64,000 bases of DNA, from positions 411,194 to 475,193 of the forward strand of contig NZ_JAGYWA010000004.1 of the NCBI RefSeq assembly GCF_018383905.1. The letters are read 5' to 3'. The notes below the pieces were generated by a model. It saw only the letters and a list, made by a program, of their open reading frames with translations. It did no database searches and was not told where the DNA came from. The stretch comes from Flavobacterium branchiicola. GTDB taxonomy: Bacteria; Bacteroidota; Bacteroidia; Flavobacteriales; Flavobacteriaceae. Shown here piece by piece: positions 33,230 to 43,483 of the stretch (its first letter is position 1; every line of letters starts with the position of its first letter). The position numbers and the translations under genes were made by a program.

Positions 33230-33483
33230 TGTCATCTCGACGGAGGAGAGATCACACACGAAACTCCTCACAGTATGTCGTCAATCTTTGTAGCGTTTTG
33301 TGCGGAGATTTGCTTCGCCTATTCGCTATCGCTCGGGTCTCCTTCGTCGAAATGACACAGAAATAAAAAATCCGTTTAAATCCGCGTTTTCGCGAAAGCG
33401 AATCCGTAAAATCTGTGTTCTAATTTCAATGACCAATCTTTGTCGAGTTTCTAGTGTGATTTCTCCTTCGTCGAAATGACAAG
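33230..33483. repeat. Cluster of dispersed palindromic repeats
   Basis: GTCATCTCGACGGAGGAGA (33231-33249) is imperfectly inverted as TCTCCTTCGTCGAAATGAC (33338-33356), forming a MITE- or REP-like unit of about 125 bp. A further single arm lies at 33461-33480. Between them (33372-33407) is the third copy of the CCGTTTAAATCCGCG element seen beside the DUF4132 locus. The stretch 33126-33602 carries no supported gene. Confidence 0.7.
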
Positions 33484-33496
33484 ATTGGCGAAAGAA

Positions 33497-33527
33497 AACA
33501 AAAAAGCGCCCCATAAATTCGGGCGCT
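33497..33527 (-). terminator. Terminator after PDZ/Sel1 protein gene
   Basis: Stem AGCGCCC (33505-33511) with GGGCGCT (33521-33527). On the minus strand a T-run follows. Confidence 0.82.
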
Positions 33528-33602
33528 CTTGGTAAAAAAATGTTTTCTAGTTGTTCTTAATATATTTTTTGCAATTACAATTACTTCATATTTCTGCGAA
33601 AA

Positions 33603-35300
33603 TTATTTTATTGCAAATTGGTCAGTATAGGTCTTTTTTATTTCTGCAATTTCCTCAGATTTTTTAATGTTTTTTTCGCAACCAATACCTTTTTTATACA
33701 TCGTAATAAGTTCATCAAATGCCTTTGGTTCAAAGTAAGTTCCGTTTTTATAATATTGATGCAATAATGAAGCTGTGTAGTTTGTATTTAAAATACTTTT
33801 ATGATACCACTCCATTGCAAATTCTTCATTTTTTTTGAATTTATACTTTACGTTTAGTTTTTTATCTCCAAATATATTTTTCTGATAAATTTCACCTAAA
33901 GCATACATGGCGTTAGGGCTTCCGTTTTCGGCAGCTTTAGTAAAATAATAAAGTGCTTTCTCAGGATTATTTCCTTTTGCCTTGGTATTAAAATAATTTG
34001 CAAGAATAATCATGGCTTCAACATTGTGGTTGTCTTTTGCTACACTTCCTAAGGTGATATTTTTGGTGTACTCTTTATTGTTTCTTGTAAAAGTAAGATC
34101 AATTTTATCTCCGGGTTTAAAACTTCTAATCAGTTTGTCTATATTATCAATATAATTATTATTGATTTTTAAAACAATATCCCCTTTTTGCAGACCACCA
34201 CTTAAAGCGGCAGTATTTTCGAAAACCTCGTCTATTTTGTATGATAGTATATCTTTACTAATGGTTTTCTTTTTAGATTTTGTTTTAATTGTTTTCTTTT
34301 CAATATCCCAGCTAATGCCTAAATAAGTTCTGTATTCTGTTTCACTATTTGCAATTTTCTCTAGTATTTGTATCGCTTGATCCGTTGTTAAGCCTAAGTC
34401 ATAATTGAATTTATTAAAATTTAGACCTAATGTTTTACCGGCAAATACTGTGCTGACAAATTTATTGTTGTTTTGTACAGACTGATTCATCCAGGTTTTC
34501 CATTCAGGAATCATATCCCTTACGTCATAGTTGTATTTATCGGAAATATAATTATCCATACCCCAAATTACGATATTGGATCTATCCACCTCGTCTGTAT
34601 TTTTTAATTTTTGCAGTACCGTTTTTTGAAAATCTATTTTGGCATTATTTTCATTTTCTATTTTCTTCTGAAGTTCTATTTTTCGATATTCTTCAGCTCT
34701 TTTTTCTGCTGCTATTCTTTCTTGTTCTTTTTTTGCTTTTTGTTCAGGAGAAGCTGAAAACAAGTCAATTATCGCTGTTGTGGCTTCTGCAAGCTGTTGC
34801 CCTTGAACATAACTATTTAAACTACTAAGGTTGGAAGCTCCGGATGTAGAACCGGAATCAAGTAAAGAGCCTATTAAAACTGCAGAATTTGCCAATAGAT
34901 TTGCGGTACTGGCATCATTGCCTGTAACTGCCGGATTTGAAACTCCGCCAAGTTTTCCGGAAGATGTGGCATTTGGTGCTTCACCCATTATTCCCCATTC
35001 AGGCTCTTTGTTTAAATAGTCGGGGCAACAATAGGGTTGCCCCATGTTTATAATGTTTTGTTTACATGCAGAAATCAAAGTGCCCACTTTACTAACATCT
35101 TCACTTTTTACGCAGTATTTGGCGCTACAAAAATAGAGCGCTAACATTCCGCATTGTGCACAGCCCTGCGGGTCCTGAGTTTGTGAAAGTCTTTCATATT
35201 TTGCCATTTCTGAATCTTTTGCGGGTGTACATTGGGCAAAAGAGAAATGATAATTGAAAATAAATAAGGCTAAAGTTAGTTTTAAGTAATTTTTTAACAT
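33603..35300 (-). CDS. Secreted protein with Cys-rich N-terminus, PDZ domain and Sel1-like repeats
   Basis: This 565-aa protein has a signal peptide (ending FAQ). Its parts in order are: a cysteine-rich N-terminal domain (about 24-95, CAQCGMLALYFCSAKYC, then PYCCPDYL); a Gly/Ser/Ala-rich linker; a charged coiled coil (about 195-230); a helical middle domain; a PDZ domain (about 345-400, LSGGLQKGDIVLKINNNYID); and Sel1/TPR-like helix pairs (about 405-505, NPEKALYYFTKAAENGSPNA, MYALGEIYQKN). PDZ and Sel1 parts usually bind peptides or proteins; there is no protease triad. Periplasmic or surface location is likely. The combination is unusual and I cannot name a function. Confidence 0.75.
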   Translation of the reverse strand: MLKNYLKLTLALFIFNYHFSFAQCTPAKDSEMAKYERLSQTQDPQGCAQCGMLALYFCSAKYCVKSEDVSKVGTLISACKQNIINMGQPYCCPDYLNKEPEWGIMGEAPNATSSGKLGGVSNPAVTGNDASTANLLANSAVLIGSLLDSGSTSGASNLSSLNSYVQGQQLAEATTAIIDLFSASPEQKAKKEQERIAAEKRAEEYRKIELQKKIENENNAKIDFQKTVLQKLKNTDEVDRSNIVIWGMDNYISDKYNYDVRDMIPEWKTWMNQSVQNNNKFVSTVFAGKTLGLNFNKFNYDLGLTTDQAIQILEKIANSETEYRTYLGISWDIEKKTIKTKSKKKTISKDILSYKIDEVFENTAALSGGLQKGDIVLKINNNYIDNIDKLIRSFKPGDKIDLTFTRNNKEYTKNITLGSVAKDNHNVEAMIILANYFNTKAKGNNPEKALYYFTKAAENGSPNAMYALGEIYQKNIFGDKKLNVKYKFKKNEEFAMEWYHKSILNTNYTASLLHQYYKNGTYFEPKAFDELITMYKKGIGCEKNIKKSEEIAEIKKTYTDQFAIK

Positions 35301-35422
35301 ATGTCTAATTTTTTTTAAAGTTGTTATACATTTTTTTTTGAAGATAAACAGTTGTAACTCTTTGTAAGAGAAGCTTTAGTTTTAAAAGTTTATTTTTCAA
35401 ATGTATAAACATTTGTTAAACA

Positions 35423-35456
35423 AAAAAAAACGTTCAGAATTTTCTGAACGTTTTTA
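35423..35456 (-). terminator. purL terminator
   Basis: Near-perfect stem AAAAACGTTCAGAA with TTCTGAACGTTTTT (35426-35439 and 35442-35455). The minus strand continues with a T-run. It lies 24 nt beyond the purL stop codon. Confidence 0.88.
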
Positions 35457-35479
35457 GTAGTCATATGTTTTGTTGTATT

Positions 35480-38400
35480 CTAGTTCTTTTCAATCCATTT
35501 TCTGGCGTTTACAAACGCTTCATGCCAAGGAGAAACTTCGTCGTTTCTGTCTTTTGGATAGTGCGCCCAGTTCCATTGGAAAGTAGAACGCTCAATGTGA
35601 GGCATCATAACCAAATGTCTTCCGGTTTTGTCACACATCATTGCCGTGTTATAATCAGAACCATTTGGGTTTGCCGGATATCCTTCGTAAGCATATTTAG
35701 AAACAATGTTGTATTGATCTTCTGCATAAGGCAATTTGAATTTACCTTCTCCGTGAGAAACCCAAACTCCTAAAGTGCTTCCTGCCAAAGTTGACAACAT
35801 AACCGAATTGTTTTCCTGAACTTTTACAGAAGTAAAGATACTCTCGTGTTTGTTACTTTCGTTATGGTGCATTTTTCCGTGAATTTCGTGCTCTGGATTA
35901 ATTACTTCTAATTCCATAAACAATTGGCAACCGTTACAGATTCCAACAGATAAAGTGTCTTCTCTTTTGAAGAAGTTTTTCAATGCCGTATTTGCTTTTT
36001 CGTTGTATTTGAAAGCTCCAGCCCAACCTTTAGCAGAACCTAAAACGTCAGAGTTAGAGAATCCACCAACAGCTCCAATAAACTGAATATCTTCCAATGT
36101 TTCACGGCCAGAAATTAAATCGGTCATGTGAACGTCTTTTACGTCAAATCCGGCTAAGTACATAGCATTTGCCATTTCACGCTCAGAATTACTTCCTTTT
36201 TCACGAATAATAGCTGCTTTTGGTCTCGCGGCTCCAGCTGAGATTACAGGTGCTTTTCCTGTAAAATGTGCAGGGAAAGTATAATTTAAAACTTGATTTT
36301 TATAGTTTTCGAAACGTGCCTGAGCTCTTCCGTTTTTAGATTGTTTTTGATCTAATAAATAAGAAGTTTCAAACCAAATGTCTCTATAAGTCGGAATATC
36401 CAATTTATAAATTCCAAATTCCAAAACTGCAGTTCCCTGAACTGAACCTAATTTGAAGAATTCGATGTTGTTAGCATTTAATTTAGCTTCAATAGCTGCG
36501 TCCGATTTTGCCTGAAATACAATTCCGATGTTTTCTGCGAAAAGGATTTTCAATAGATCTTTTTCTGTGAATGTGCTGAAATCAATTTTTGCTCCAAGAT
36601 TTACATCAGCAAAACACATTTCTAATAAAGTGGTGATCAAACCACCGCTTCCGATATCGTGTCCGGCTAAAATTTGGCTTTCGCCGATTAATTCCTGAAG
36701 TGTATTAAATGCATTTTTAAAGAAAGAAGCGTCTTTAATAGTAGACGTTTCTTTTCCGATTGTATTTCTGATTTGTGCAAAAGAAGATCCTCCTAATTTG
36801 AAATCATCCTGAGATAAATTGATATAATAAATTGATTCTCCGTTTTTCTGTAAAACAGGTTCAACTACTTTTCTGATATCAGTACAGTTTCCTCCAGCCG
36901 AAATAATAACCGTTCCCGGCGCGATTACTTCGTCGTTTGGATATTTTTGTTTCATCGAAAGTGAATCTTTTCCAGTTGGAATATTGATTCCCAATTCGAT
37001 TGCAAATTCAGAACAACCTTCAACAGCAGCGTATAAACGAGCATCTTCACCTTCGTTTTTACAAGCCCACATCCAGTTTGCAGACAATGAAATTCCTTTC
37101 ATTCCGTCTTTAATTGGCGCCCAGATAATGTTTGATAAAGATTCTGCAATTGCATTTCTAGATCCTGCAACAGGATCAATCAAAGCCGCGATAGGAGCGT
37201 GCCCGATAGAAGTTGCGATTCCTTCTTTTCCTAAATAATCCAAAGCCATTACACCAACATTGTTCAATGGCAATTGTAACGGACCTGCATTTTGTTGTTT
37301 CGCAACTCTTCCTCCAACACAACGGTCCACTTTGTTGGTCAACCAGTCTTTTGAAGCAACAGCCTCTAAACGTAAAACGTCTTTTAAATAACTTTCGAAA
37401 TCATTTGCTGAATACGAAACATCAGCATATTTTCTGTCGATCGTTTTATCAGTCATAACCGTTTTTGGAGAACTTCCGAAGAAATCTTCTAAAGCGTAAT
37501 CCATCGGTTTTGAACCATTTGATTTCGATTGAAAAGTAAAACGGTGATCGCCCGTAACATCTCCAACCTGATACATTGGCGAACGCTCTCTGTCAGCAAT
37601 TCTTTGTAAAGTATCGATATCTTTTTGACCAATAACCAATCCCATTCTTTCCTGAGATTCGTTACCGATAATTTCTTTTGCAGAAAGAGTAGGGTCACCA
37701 ACAGGCAATTTATCTAAATCGATCAAACCTCCGGTTTCTTCCACCAATTCAGAAAGACAGTTTAAGTGTCCGCCCGCACCGTGATCGTGAATCGAAACAA
37801 TTGGGTTATTGTCGCTTTCTACTAAACCACGAATGGCGTTTGCAGCACGTTTTTGCATTTCCGGGTTTGAACGCTGAATTGCATTCAACTCAATTCCTGA
37901 ACCGAAAGCGCCTGTATCTGCAGAAGAAACTGCAGCACCACCCATTCCGATTCTATAATTTTCTCCACCAAGAATTACGATTTTATCACCTTCTTGTGGT
38001 TTCTTTTTTATCGCTTGATTTAATTTTCCGTATCCAATTCCGCCCGCTTGCATGATTACTTTATCGTAACCAATTTTACGGTCGTTTTCTCCATGTTCGA
38101 AAGTTAAAACAGAACCTGTAATAAGCGGCTGACCGAATTTATTTCCGAAATCAGAAGCTCCGTTTGAAGCTTTGATCAAGATATCCATTGGAGTTTGGTA
38201 CAACCATTTTCTTTCTTCAAGAGCATTTTCCCATTTTCTGTCATCGTTCAAACGAGAATAAGACGTCATGTAAACCGCAGTTCCTGCTAATGGCAAAGAA
38301 CCTTGACCACCTGCTAAACGGTCACGAATTTCTCCTCCAGATCCTGTTGCAGCTCCGTTAAAAGGTTCAACTGTTGTTGGGAAATTGTGTGTTTCGGCTT

Positions 38401-39133
38401 TTAAAGATAAAACCGAATCAAATTCTTTTATTTCGTAAAAATCAGGTTTATCAGCCGATTTTGGTGCAAATTGCTGCACTTTTGGTCCTTTTACAAAAGC
38501 AACGTTGTCTTTGTAAGCAGAAACAATATCGTTAGGATTTTCCTGAGATGTTTTTTTGATTAATTTGAAAAGAGAAGTTTCTTTTTCTTCACCATCAATT
38601 ACAAAAGTTCCGTTGAAAATTTTGTGACGACAGTGCTCTGAATTCGCTTGTGAGAAAGCAAAAATCTCAGAATCAGTTAATTTTCTTCCTAGTTTAGTCG
38701 AAAGATTGTTTAAGTATTCAACTTCTTCTTCGCTTAAAGCTAAACCTTCAACTTTGTTGTAAGTAGCGATATCATCAATCTCCAAAATTGGTTCTGGCTG
38801 AATGTTGATAGTGAAGATTTCCTGATCTAATTCGTTGAATTTTTGAAAAAGCATCGGATCAAAATCATTGAAATCAGCCGTTGCAGGATGAAATTCTTCA
38901 ATTCTGATAATGCCCGGAACACCCATATTCTGAGTGATTTCTACAGCATTTGTACTCCATGGTGTGATCATAGTGGCGCGTGGACCAACAAAAAAACCCG
39001 TCAATGCGGATTTTTCGATCATATTAGAGTCGGCAAAAAGCCAGTTTAATTTTGAAATGTCTTGAGCTGAAATTTCGTTTTGCGTTTGTACGGCAAAAAC
39101 AGTTTTGCTTTGGTTTTCAAAGAAATGGATCAT
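35480..39133 (-). CDS. purL: Phosphoribosylformylglycinamidine synthase (large single-chain type)
   Basis: This 1217-aa enzyme carries out the fourth step of purine synthesis (FGAR + glutamine + ATP to FGAM). It has an N-terminal PurS-like domain, the linker, two AIRS-type ATP-binding halves ([22 protein letters not shown], later [10 protein letters not shown]) and a C-terminal class-I glutamine amidotransferase domain. The nucleophile Cys is in [13 protein letters not shown] and the His/Glu pair in [14 protein letters not shown]. Length fits the E. coli-type enzyme. The frame stays open to 39190, but a full promoter (39160-39191) overlaps that stretch and [15 protein letters not shown] is the sensible N-terminus, so I start at the ATG at 39133. 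Confidence 0.96.
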   Translation of the reverse strand: MIHFFENQSKTVFAVQTQNEISAQDISKLNWLFADSNMIEKSALTGFFVGPRATMITPWSTNAVEITQNMGVPGIIRIEEFHPATADFNDFDPMLFQKFNELDQEIFTINIQPEPILEIDDIATYNKVEGLALSEEEVEYLNNLSTKLGRKLTDSEIFAFSQANSEHCRHKIFNGTFVIDGEEKETSLFKLIKKTSQENPNDIVSAYKDNVAFVKGPKVQQFAPKSADKPDFYEIKEFDSVLSLKAETHNFPTTVEPFNGAATGSGGEIRDRLAGGQGSLPLAGTAVYMTSYSRLNDDRKWENALEERKWLYQTPMDILIKASNGASDFGNKFGQPLITGSVLTFEHGENDRKIGYDKVIMQAGGIGYGKLNQAIKKKPQEGDKIVILGGENYRIGMGGAAVSSADTGAFGSGIELNAIQRSNPEMQKRAANAIRGLVESDNNPIVSIHDHGAGGHLNCLSELVEETGGLIDLDKLPVGDPTLSAKEIIGNESQERMGLVIGQKDIDTLQRIADRERSPMYQVGDVTGDHRFTFQSKSNGSKPMDYALEDFFGSSPKTVMTDKTIDRKYADVSYSANDFESYLKDVLRLEAVASKDWLTNKVDRCVGGRVAKQQNAGPLQLPLNNVGVMALDYLGKEGIATSIGHAPIAALIDPVAGSRNAIAESLSNIIWAPIKDGMKGISLSANWMWACKNEGEDARLYAAVEGCSEFAIELGINIPTGKDSLSMKQKYPNDEVIAPGTVIISAGGNCTDIRKVVEPVLQKNGESIYYINLSQDDFKLGGSSFAQIRNTIGKETSTIKDASFFKNAFNTLQELIGESQILAGHDIGSGGLITTLLEMCFADVNLGAKIDFSTFTEKDLLKILFAENIGIVFQAKSDAAIEAKLNANNIEFFKLGSVQGTAVLEFGIYKLDIPTYRDIWFETSYLLDQKQSKNGRAQARFENYKNQVLNYTFPAHFTGKAPVISAGAARPKAAIIREKGSNSEREMANAMYLAGFDVKDVHMTDLISGRETLEDIQFIGAVGGFSNSDVLGSAKGWAGAFKYNEKANTALKNFFKREDTLSVGICNGCQLFMELEVINPEHEIHGKMHHNESNKHESIFTSVKVQENNSVMLSTLAGSTLGVWVSHGEGKFKLPYAEDQYNIVSKYAYEGYPANPNGSDYNTAMMCDKTGRHLVMMPHIERSTFQWNWAHYPKDRNDEVSPWHEAFVNARKWIEKN

Positions 39134-39159
39134 TTGTGTAGTTTGTTGTTTTGAAGGTG

Positions 39160-39191
39160 CAAATTTAGTGTAAATAAATAGTAAGCGCAAA
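39160..39191 (-). promoter_or_regulatory. purL promoter, full Bacteroidetes consensus
   Basis: On the minus strand: TTTG (39188-39191), 20 nt, TAAATTTG (39160-39167). Both boxes are perfect and spacing is standard. Transcription would start near 39154, giving a leader of about 20 nt to the ATG at 39133. Confidence 0.85.
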
Positions 39192-39491
39192 TTTGAAAAC
39201 CATCTCTTTCAAAAAAAAATAAAGTTGCCTTTTTCTTGCATTTTTTTTACCAAAAAGTCGCAAAATCAAAAGGTTTGTGGCTTTCCTGAATTTTGTAAAT
39301 TTTATTAAAAAACGAAGAGTTGCATCATCTGCTATATTGCTAAATCTGCGAAGAAAAAATAATATTTAAGAAATAAGAAATCAAAATTCCAGTTTGATAT
39401 TTTCGCGTTTTGAGTAGTGTAAGTCTGCAAAATTATCGAAATCTGAAAGTACATAAAAAATCTGTTTTTGAGAATATTCTCTCATGGCAAT
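39192..39491. other. Intergenic region without recognised gene
   Basis: AT-rich DNA between the purL promoter and the endonuclease terminator. I see no ORF with credible start, no tRNA and no repeat beyond short A/T runs. Confidence 0.6.
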
Positions 39492-39518
39492 AAAAAAAAG
39501 CGGCAATATTGCCGCTTT
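39492..39518 (-). terminator. Endonuclease gene terminator
   Basis: A perfect 22-bp palindrome AAAGCGGCAATATTGCCGCTTT (39497-39518 in halves of 11) with a T-run on the minus strand. Confidence 0.85.
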
Positions 39519-39544
39519 AAATTTGGTAAGCACTCATTTTTTAA

Positions 39545-41398
39545 TTAGTCGATGATGATTTTTTTACTGAAATTATCAGAACCTTTACTAATATGAACAA
39601 TGTAGATACCTTTTGGTAAATTATTTATCGTTGATAATGAATCTGCAATATTTGATTTCTCGAATATTTTTTGACCTAATAGTGAAATTATCTCGATAGA
39701 ATAGGGTGCTTCTGCATTATTAAAATAGATCGTGAAGTTGCCATCTGATGGGTTTGGATAAAGCAAAATTTCGTTTGAAGAATTGATGATTTGCTCTTCT
39801 TCGATTTCGGCTGTTTGTGCCATTTTGCTAGCCAGGTTATTACAAGTATCTGTAGTATAAGAATCCCATTGTGAACTTAAATTGAAAGTGGTGCTTGGAG
39901 AAGTTACGGTTGATTTACGTCGCAAAGTAACATCAATCGCAAAATTAGCTGTCCCGCCGTTAAAAGTTCCGATGATGTCTATTAAAACGCCATTCTTGAA
40001 TAGACCTACAGCATCATTTCCGTTAAAAGTCAATTCAGTTGCGGTTGTCGAAATATTGGCTGAACTTGTAGAAAAACAGCTTGAAGAAATAGAACTGTTT
40101 ACAATTACAAATTTACTTCCGGTTGCCAAAGTTCCGCTCAAAGCTAAACCTGTGCTCCATGAACCAGCTCCGTTGGTTTGTTTTTTTATAGTGTAAGCAG
40201 ATAGACTTACAGAACTTCCGGTATTATTGGCAATTTCTAAAGCTTTATTGTTTCCTGAACCTTCAATATATTCAGAGAAAAGTAAATCTGTTGCTGTTCC
40301 TGTTCCGCTGCTGCTGGTCGTAACCGAAATTGTATTGCTAGAAGAAGAAGTATTTCCAGCTGCATCTTTTGCTTTTGCGTAAATGGAATATGTTGTTGAA
40401 GCTGTTAAGCCAGTTATTGTAGCGGTTGTTCCAGAAACAGTTGTTTTTAAAACACTGTTAGCATAAACGTCATATCCTGTTACCGCAACATTATCTGTTG
40501 AAGCAGTCCAGCTAAGTGAAACAGAAGTTGCTGTATTTGATGTTGAAGCCAGACTCGCTGGTGCAGTTGGAGCCTGAGTATCTCCAGATGGAGTGCCTCC
40601 CCAAATTTGATTTACATATTCCGGATGATCGATATAAGGATTTCTATTGCCTTGACGTGCATAGATCGCATTGTTTCTTGTAATTTCTCTTGCGCTTACA
40701 GGATCTTGTGCGTTCCAGGCTAAAAGAAGATTTAAAAATGCAGTCGTAAACACTTGATTACTTGTGCCGTTAAACATTGCATATGAATATCCGGCAACAG
40801 TATTTTCGTAACGTGTTGCAAAATAAAAGTACATTCTGGCAATATCACCTTTGAAAGCATTTACAGGTTCAAAAACAGTTCCCGAATATCCGGATACCGA
40901 ACTTGATCCTAATTTGCTTCCGTTTTGAGAGGTGTAAGTGGCAGAACTTACCGTTCCGTGCGGATAATTAGAACGTATTCCGTTTACTTTTCCATCAGTT
41001 GGAGTTATAAAATGAGCATCGGAAACCATTGGAGATTGTTCGTTAAAAACTGATTGCGGAATAATGTGTTCCCTGTTGTAGCAATCGCCTTCAACAGAAT
41101 AACTTCCGCATCTTTGCGTGCTTCCTGTACTGTAATTGTAGGGATCTGAACCTGATGGATTTTCAGAATACATATCTAAAACAGTTCCGTCGTTTTCGTA
41201 AAAATTGTCAACATCAGAAGTTTGATAAGTCGTGTATAAACCCGCATATCCATTATCAGTATGACCTTTGATAATGTTGTATAATTGGGTTTTTAAAGTG
41301 TAACCAGTTCCGGTTGCTGTATTGTAATAACCGGAAGGAATTTGAGAAAAACCAATTGCTGTGGATAGCAATAACAGTAAAAAGTAGTTTTTTTTCAT
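39545..41398 (-). CDS. Secreted endonuclease I with Fn3, lamin-tail and T9SS sorting domains
   Basis: This 617-aa modular exoenzyme has a signal peptide (IGFSQ). The endonuclease I/Bsm-type domain (about 22-265) has the active-site region YNREHIIPQSVF followed by DAHFITPTDGKVNGIRSNYP. Next come a fibronectin type III domain (about 275-362, APTAPASLASTSNTATSVSL), a lamin-tail domain (about 368-490, LLFSEYIEGSGNNKALEI), and a C-terminal type IX secretion sorting domain (about 545-617, LLYPNPSDGNFTIYF, ending KGSDNFSKKIIID). It is exported through T9SS and cuts extracellular DNA or RNA for nutrition or biofilm turnover. The TANNTTTG-like TAGATTTG upstream on the minus strand is a weak promoter candidate. 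Confidence 0.92.
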   Translation of the reverse strand: MKKNYFLLLLLSTAIGFSQIPSGYYNTATGTGYTLKTQLYNIIKGHTDNGYAGLYTTYQTSDVDNFYENDGTVLDMYSENPSGSDPYNYSTGSTQRCGSYSVEGDCYNREHIIPQSVFNEQSPMVSDAHFITPTDGKVNGIRSNYPHGTVSSATYTSQNGSKLGSSSVSGYSGTVFEPVNAFKGDIARMYFYFATRYENTVAGYSYAMFNGTSNQVFTTAFLNLLLAWNAQDPVSAREITRNNAIYARQGNRNPYIDHPEYVNQIWGGTPSGDTQAPTAPASLASTSNTATSVSLSWTASTDNVAVTGYDVYANSVLKTTVSGTTATITGLTASTTYSIYAKAKDAAGNTSSSSNTISVTTSSSGTGTATDLLFSEYIEGSGNNKALEIANNTGSSVSLSAYTIKKQTNGAGSWSTGLALSGTLATGSKFVIVNSSISSSCFSTSSANISTTATELTFNGNDAVGLFKNGVLIDIIGTFNGGTANFAIDVTLRRKSTVTSPSTTFNLSSQWDSYTTDTCNNLASKMAQTAEIEEEQIINSSNEILLYPNPSDGNFTIYFNNAEAPYSIEIISLLGQKIFEKSNIADSLSTINNLPKGIYIVHISKGSDNFSKKIIID

Positions 41399-41623
41399 AA
41401 TTTATAGTTTAAGATTTGGGTTGTTTTACTTGTTTTAAAAATCTGATTTTTAGAAAGTTAATTCAAGTATTATAACAAATCTACTATTTTTATGAATACG
41501 TTGCGTTAAGCAATGTTTAATTTTAGCTATATTTTCTTACGGGTGGTTTTTGATTGTCACGAAGGCGCGAAAGCGCTAAATTTTGTATACAAATTTAAGT
41601 TTATAAACTGGGATTGTATTTGG

Positions 41624-41698
41624 CTCGCAAAGTCGCAAAGGCGCAAAGTTTTTTTTAAAGTTATGCATGAAATCTTGGCGCCTTTGCGCCTTTGCGAG
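41624..41698. repeat. Inverted repeat of the TTTGCG family
   Basis: CTCGCAAAGTCGCAAAGGCG (41624) is inverted by CTTGGCGCCTTTGCGCCTTT and GCGAG (41674-41698) around a 25-nt loop. Related half-copies lie at 717-745 and at the window end. The rest of 41399-41731 holds no supported gene; short plus- and minus-strand frames here consist of the repeat. Confidence 0.75.
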
Positions 41699-41731
41699 AT
41701 TAAAACCTTCGCGTCTTTGTGGAAAAATAAA

Positions 41732-43243
41732 TTACTTCGGGAAATCCTTACTTTGATATGCACCCAAATCCGGAGGAGAAGTTCTGGTGATTCCTAAAAT
41801 GTCCAATGGAATTAAATACGCCTGATTTCCTTTCGCGAAAGCGGCAGAACTTTTATCAATGTTGAATTTGTTCTGCGCAGCATTGTAAAACTTAGGATTT
41901 TCATTCAGAATAATATTGTTGTAATGCTCTGTATCAGTTTTAAATTGATAATTAGGATTTGTGGTTGAACTGCTGAATTTTAGTAAACAATTGTTTAGTT
42001 GAAAGACAAATGCTGCATTAGTGTTTTTGTCTACATTGAATTCATTTGTTGCCGAACCATAAATGATACAATTATTAAAAGTAGCCTGAGTCAGCGGATT
42101 TGTCTCGGGAGTTGCTCCGGCAAGACTATTACTTAAGTTCACGGCAAATTGAGAATTACTTTGCCAGTTGTTATTGAAAGTAGAATGTGTAAAACTGTAA
42201 GTACCGCCATAAACGCAGGATAAACTGGATAAACCTGCATAGTTTAGAACTAAGTTTTCTCCTGTAATTCGGGCATTTTTGGCTAAAATTCCGTACTCGA
42301 CACAATTGTAAATTTGTGTGTTTTTAATCTGAATGGTATTGATGGTATTCCTAATGTCTAAACCAACGACAGCATTTTTTAAAGTCAGATGATTTATCGA
42401 ATGGTTATTGCTTCCGTTTTCTAAAATTATAGAATTCCATTGCCCCGGAATATCAGCGTAAAGAGATTCTAAACGATCGCCTTCAAAAATCACTTCATTT
42501 TCCAGTTTATCAGATGTTGAAACGTCTCCGTTAATTTGAAGAGCTGCTTTATTGCCAACATATAAGCCCGAATTGGTATGAAAATAAACCCGTGAACCAG
42601 CCTCAAAAGTTACGGTTTTGTTTTCCGGAACTCCTGCATATCCATAAATTACGTAAGGCTTCTGTTTTGTAAAAAGTAACTCATTTCCGTTTGTAGGATC
42701 ATTTTCATTCAAATAAAATCCATCAACATCTTTATTGTCAATTTTGATTTTTTCTTTTGTTCCATCAGGATTTTGGTTTGGATACAGGAAAACAGCATCC
42801 TGAATCAGTGTAACCAAAGCGACTTCTTGCAAATTTGCGCCGCTGTCAAACTGAATTTCATCGGTATATAAAAAATCAGTTGGGTTGGCATCTGTAACAT
42901 CTGCGGTTGTTTCAATAAAAATATACAAGCTGTCTTTTGCCAGAAGCGTAACGTTGTTAAAAATCTTTCCGTTATTACCACTCATTCCGTCAACAGTCAT
43001 TCGGTATTTTGAACTCAATCCTTTTTTGAATTGAACCGTTGGAATCGAAATATCATTTTTGCTTCTATTGTAAACTTTTAACTGATACGTGCTGGAACCA
43101 ATGTTTTTAAAAACAGTATCCAGATACACTGTATCTTTTGAGAATTTTAAATCTCCGGTACTCGCAACAGTATCAAAATCAGTTCGACAAGAGCTGAAAG
43201 CCAAAATTATTCCGAAAATAAAAAATATAAAGTATTGACGCAT
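41732..43243 (-). CDS. Right-handed beta-helix lipoprotein
   Basis: This is a 503-aa protein with a lipoprotein signal peptide, lipobox FSSC (Cys19). An Ig-like N-terminal part (about 28-150, STYQLKVYNRSKNDISIPTV) precedes a parallel beta-helix region (about 200-460) with repeated short Asn/Ile/Val rungs such as INHLTLKNAVVGLDIRNTIN and TQIYNCVEYGILAKNARITG. No polysaccharide-lyase catalytic residues stand out, so it may bind rather than cut. It ends with SPPDLGAYQSKDF, typical of this lipoprotein group. Location is probably the outer-membrane surface. Confidence 0.8.
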   Translation of the reverse strand: MRQYFIFFIFGIILAFSSCRTDFDTVASTGDLKFSKDTVYLDTVFKNIGSSTYQLKVYNRSKNDISIPTVQFKKGLSSKYRMTVDGMSGNNGKIFNNVTLLAKDSLYIFIETTADVTDANPTDFLYTDEIQFDSGANLQEVALVTLIQDAVFLYPNQNPDGTKEKIKIDNKDVDGFYLNENDPTNGNELLFTKQKPYVIYGYAGVPENKTVTFEAGSRVYFHTNSGLYVGNKAALQINGDVSTSDKLENEVIFEGDRLESLYADIPGQWNSIILENGSNNHSINHLTLKNAVVGLDIRNTINTIQIKNTQIYNCVEYGILAKNARITGENLVLNYAGLSSLSCVYGGTYSFTHSTFNNNWQSNSQFAVNLSNSLAGATPETNPLTQATFNNCIIYGSATNEFNVDKNTNAAFVFQLNNCLLKFSSSTTNPNYQFKTDTEHYNNIILNENPKFYNAAQNKFNIDKSSAAFAKGNQAYLIPLDILGITRTSPPDLGAYQSKDFPK

Positions 43244-43280
43244 TTAAATAGTTTTTTGCTACAAATTAAGTGTTCTTTTT

Positions 43281-43339
43281 GCCACGAATTACGCCAATTT
43301 CCCGAATTTAATTTGTGCAAATTCGTGTAATTTGTGGTA
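43281..43339. repeat. Palindromic repeat of the GCCACGAATT family
   Basis: GCCACGAATTACGCCAATTT (43281) is inverted by AAATTCGTGTAATTTGTGG (43319-43337). A second, better conserved copy lies at 61554-61632. Confidence 0.75.
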
Positions 43340-43483
43340 AAAAAAGTTTAACCCGAGATTTTGATAGTTTTTGTAAAAATAGCAAAAAACTTACAGGTTT
43401 GAAGTTCAATTTTAATTTTAAAATCTGATTTTTAAATTTGTGTCTTATCTTTCTTTAATTTTACGTTTTTAAAGTCCATTTTA

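Noticed and set aside
35465..39049. Several plus-strand ORFs of 60-104 aa opposite purL
   Set aside because: They are antisense shadows over a conserved enzyme gene and lack promoters or family motifs.
39134..39190. N-terminal extension of PurL by 19 residues
   Set aside because: A perfect promoter overlaps this stretch and the family N-terminus begins at the ATG at 39133.
41513..41797. ORFs on both strands between the endonuclease and the beta-helix lipoprotein genes
   Set aside because: They consist of the TTTGCG inverted repeat and run into the 3' end of the lipoprotein gene; translations are repeat-derived.
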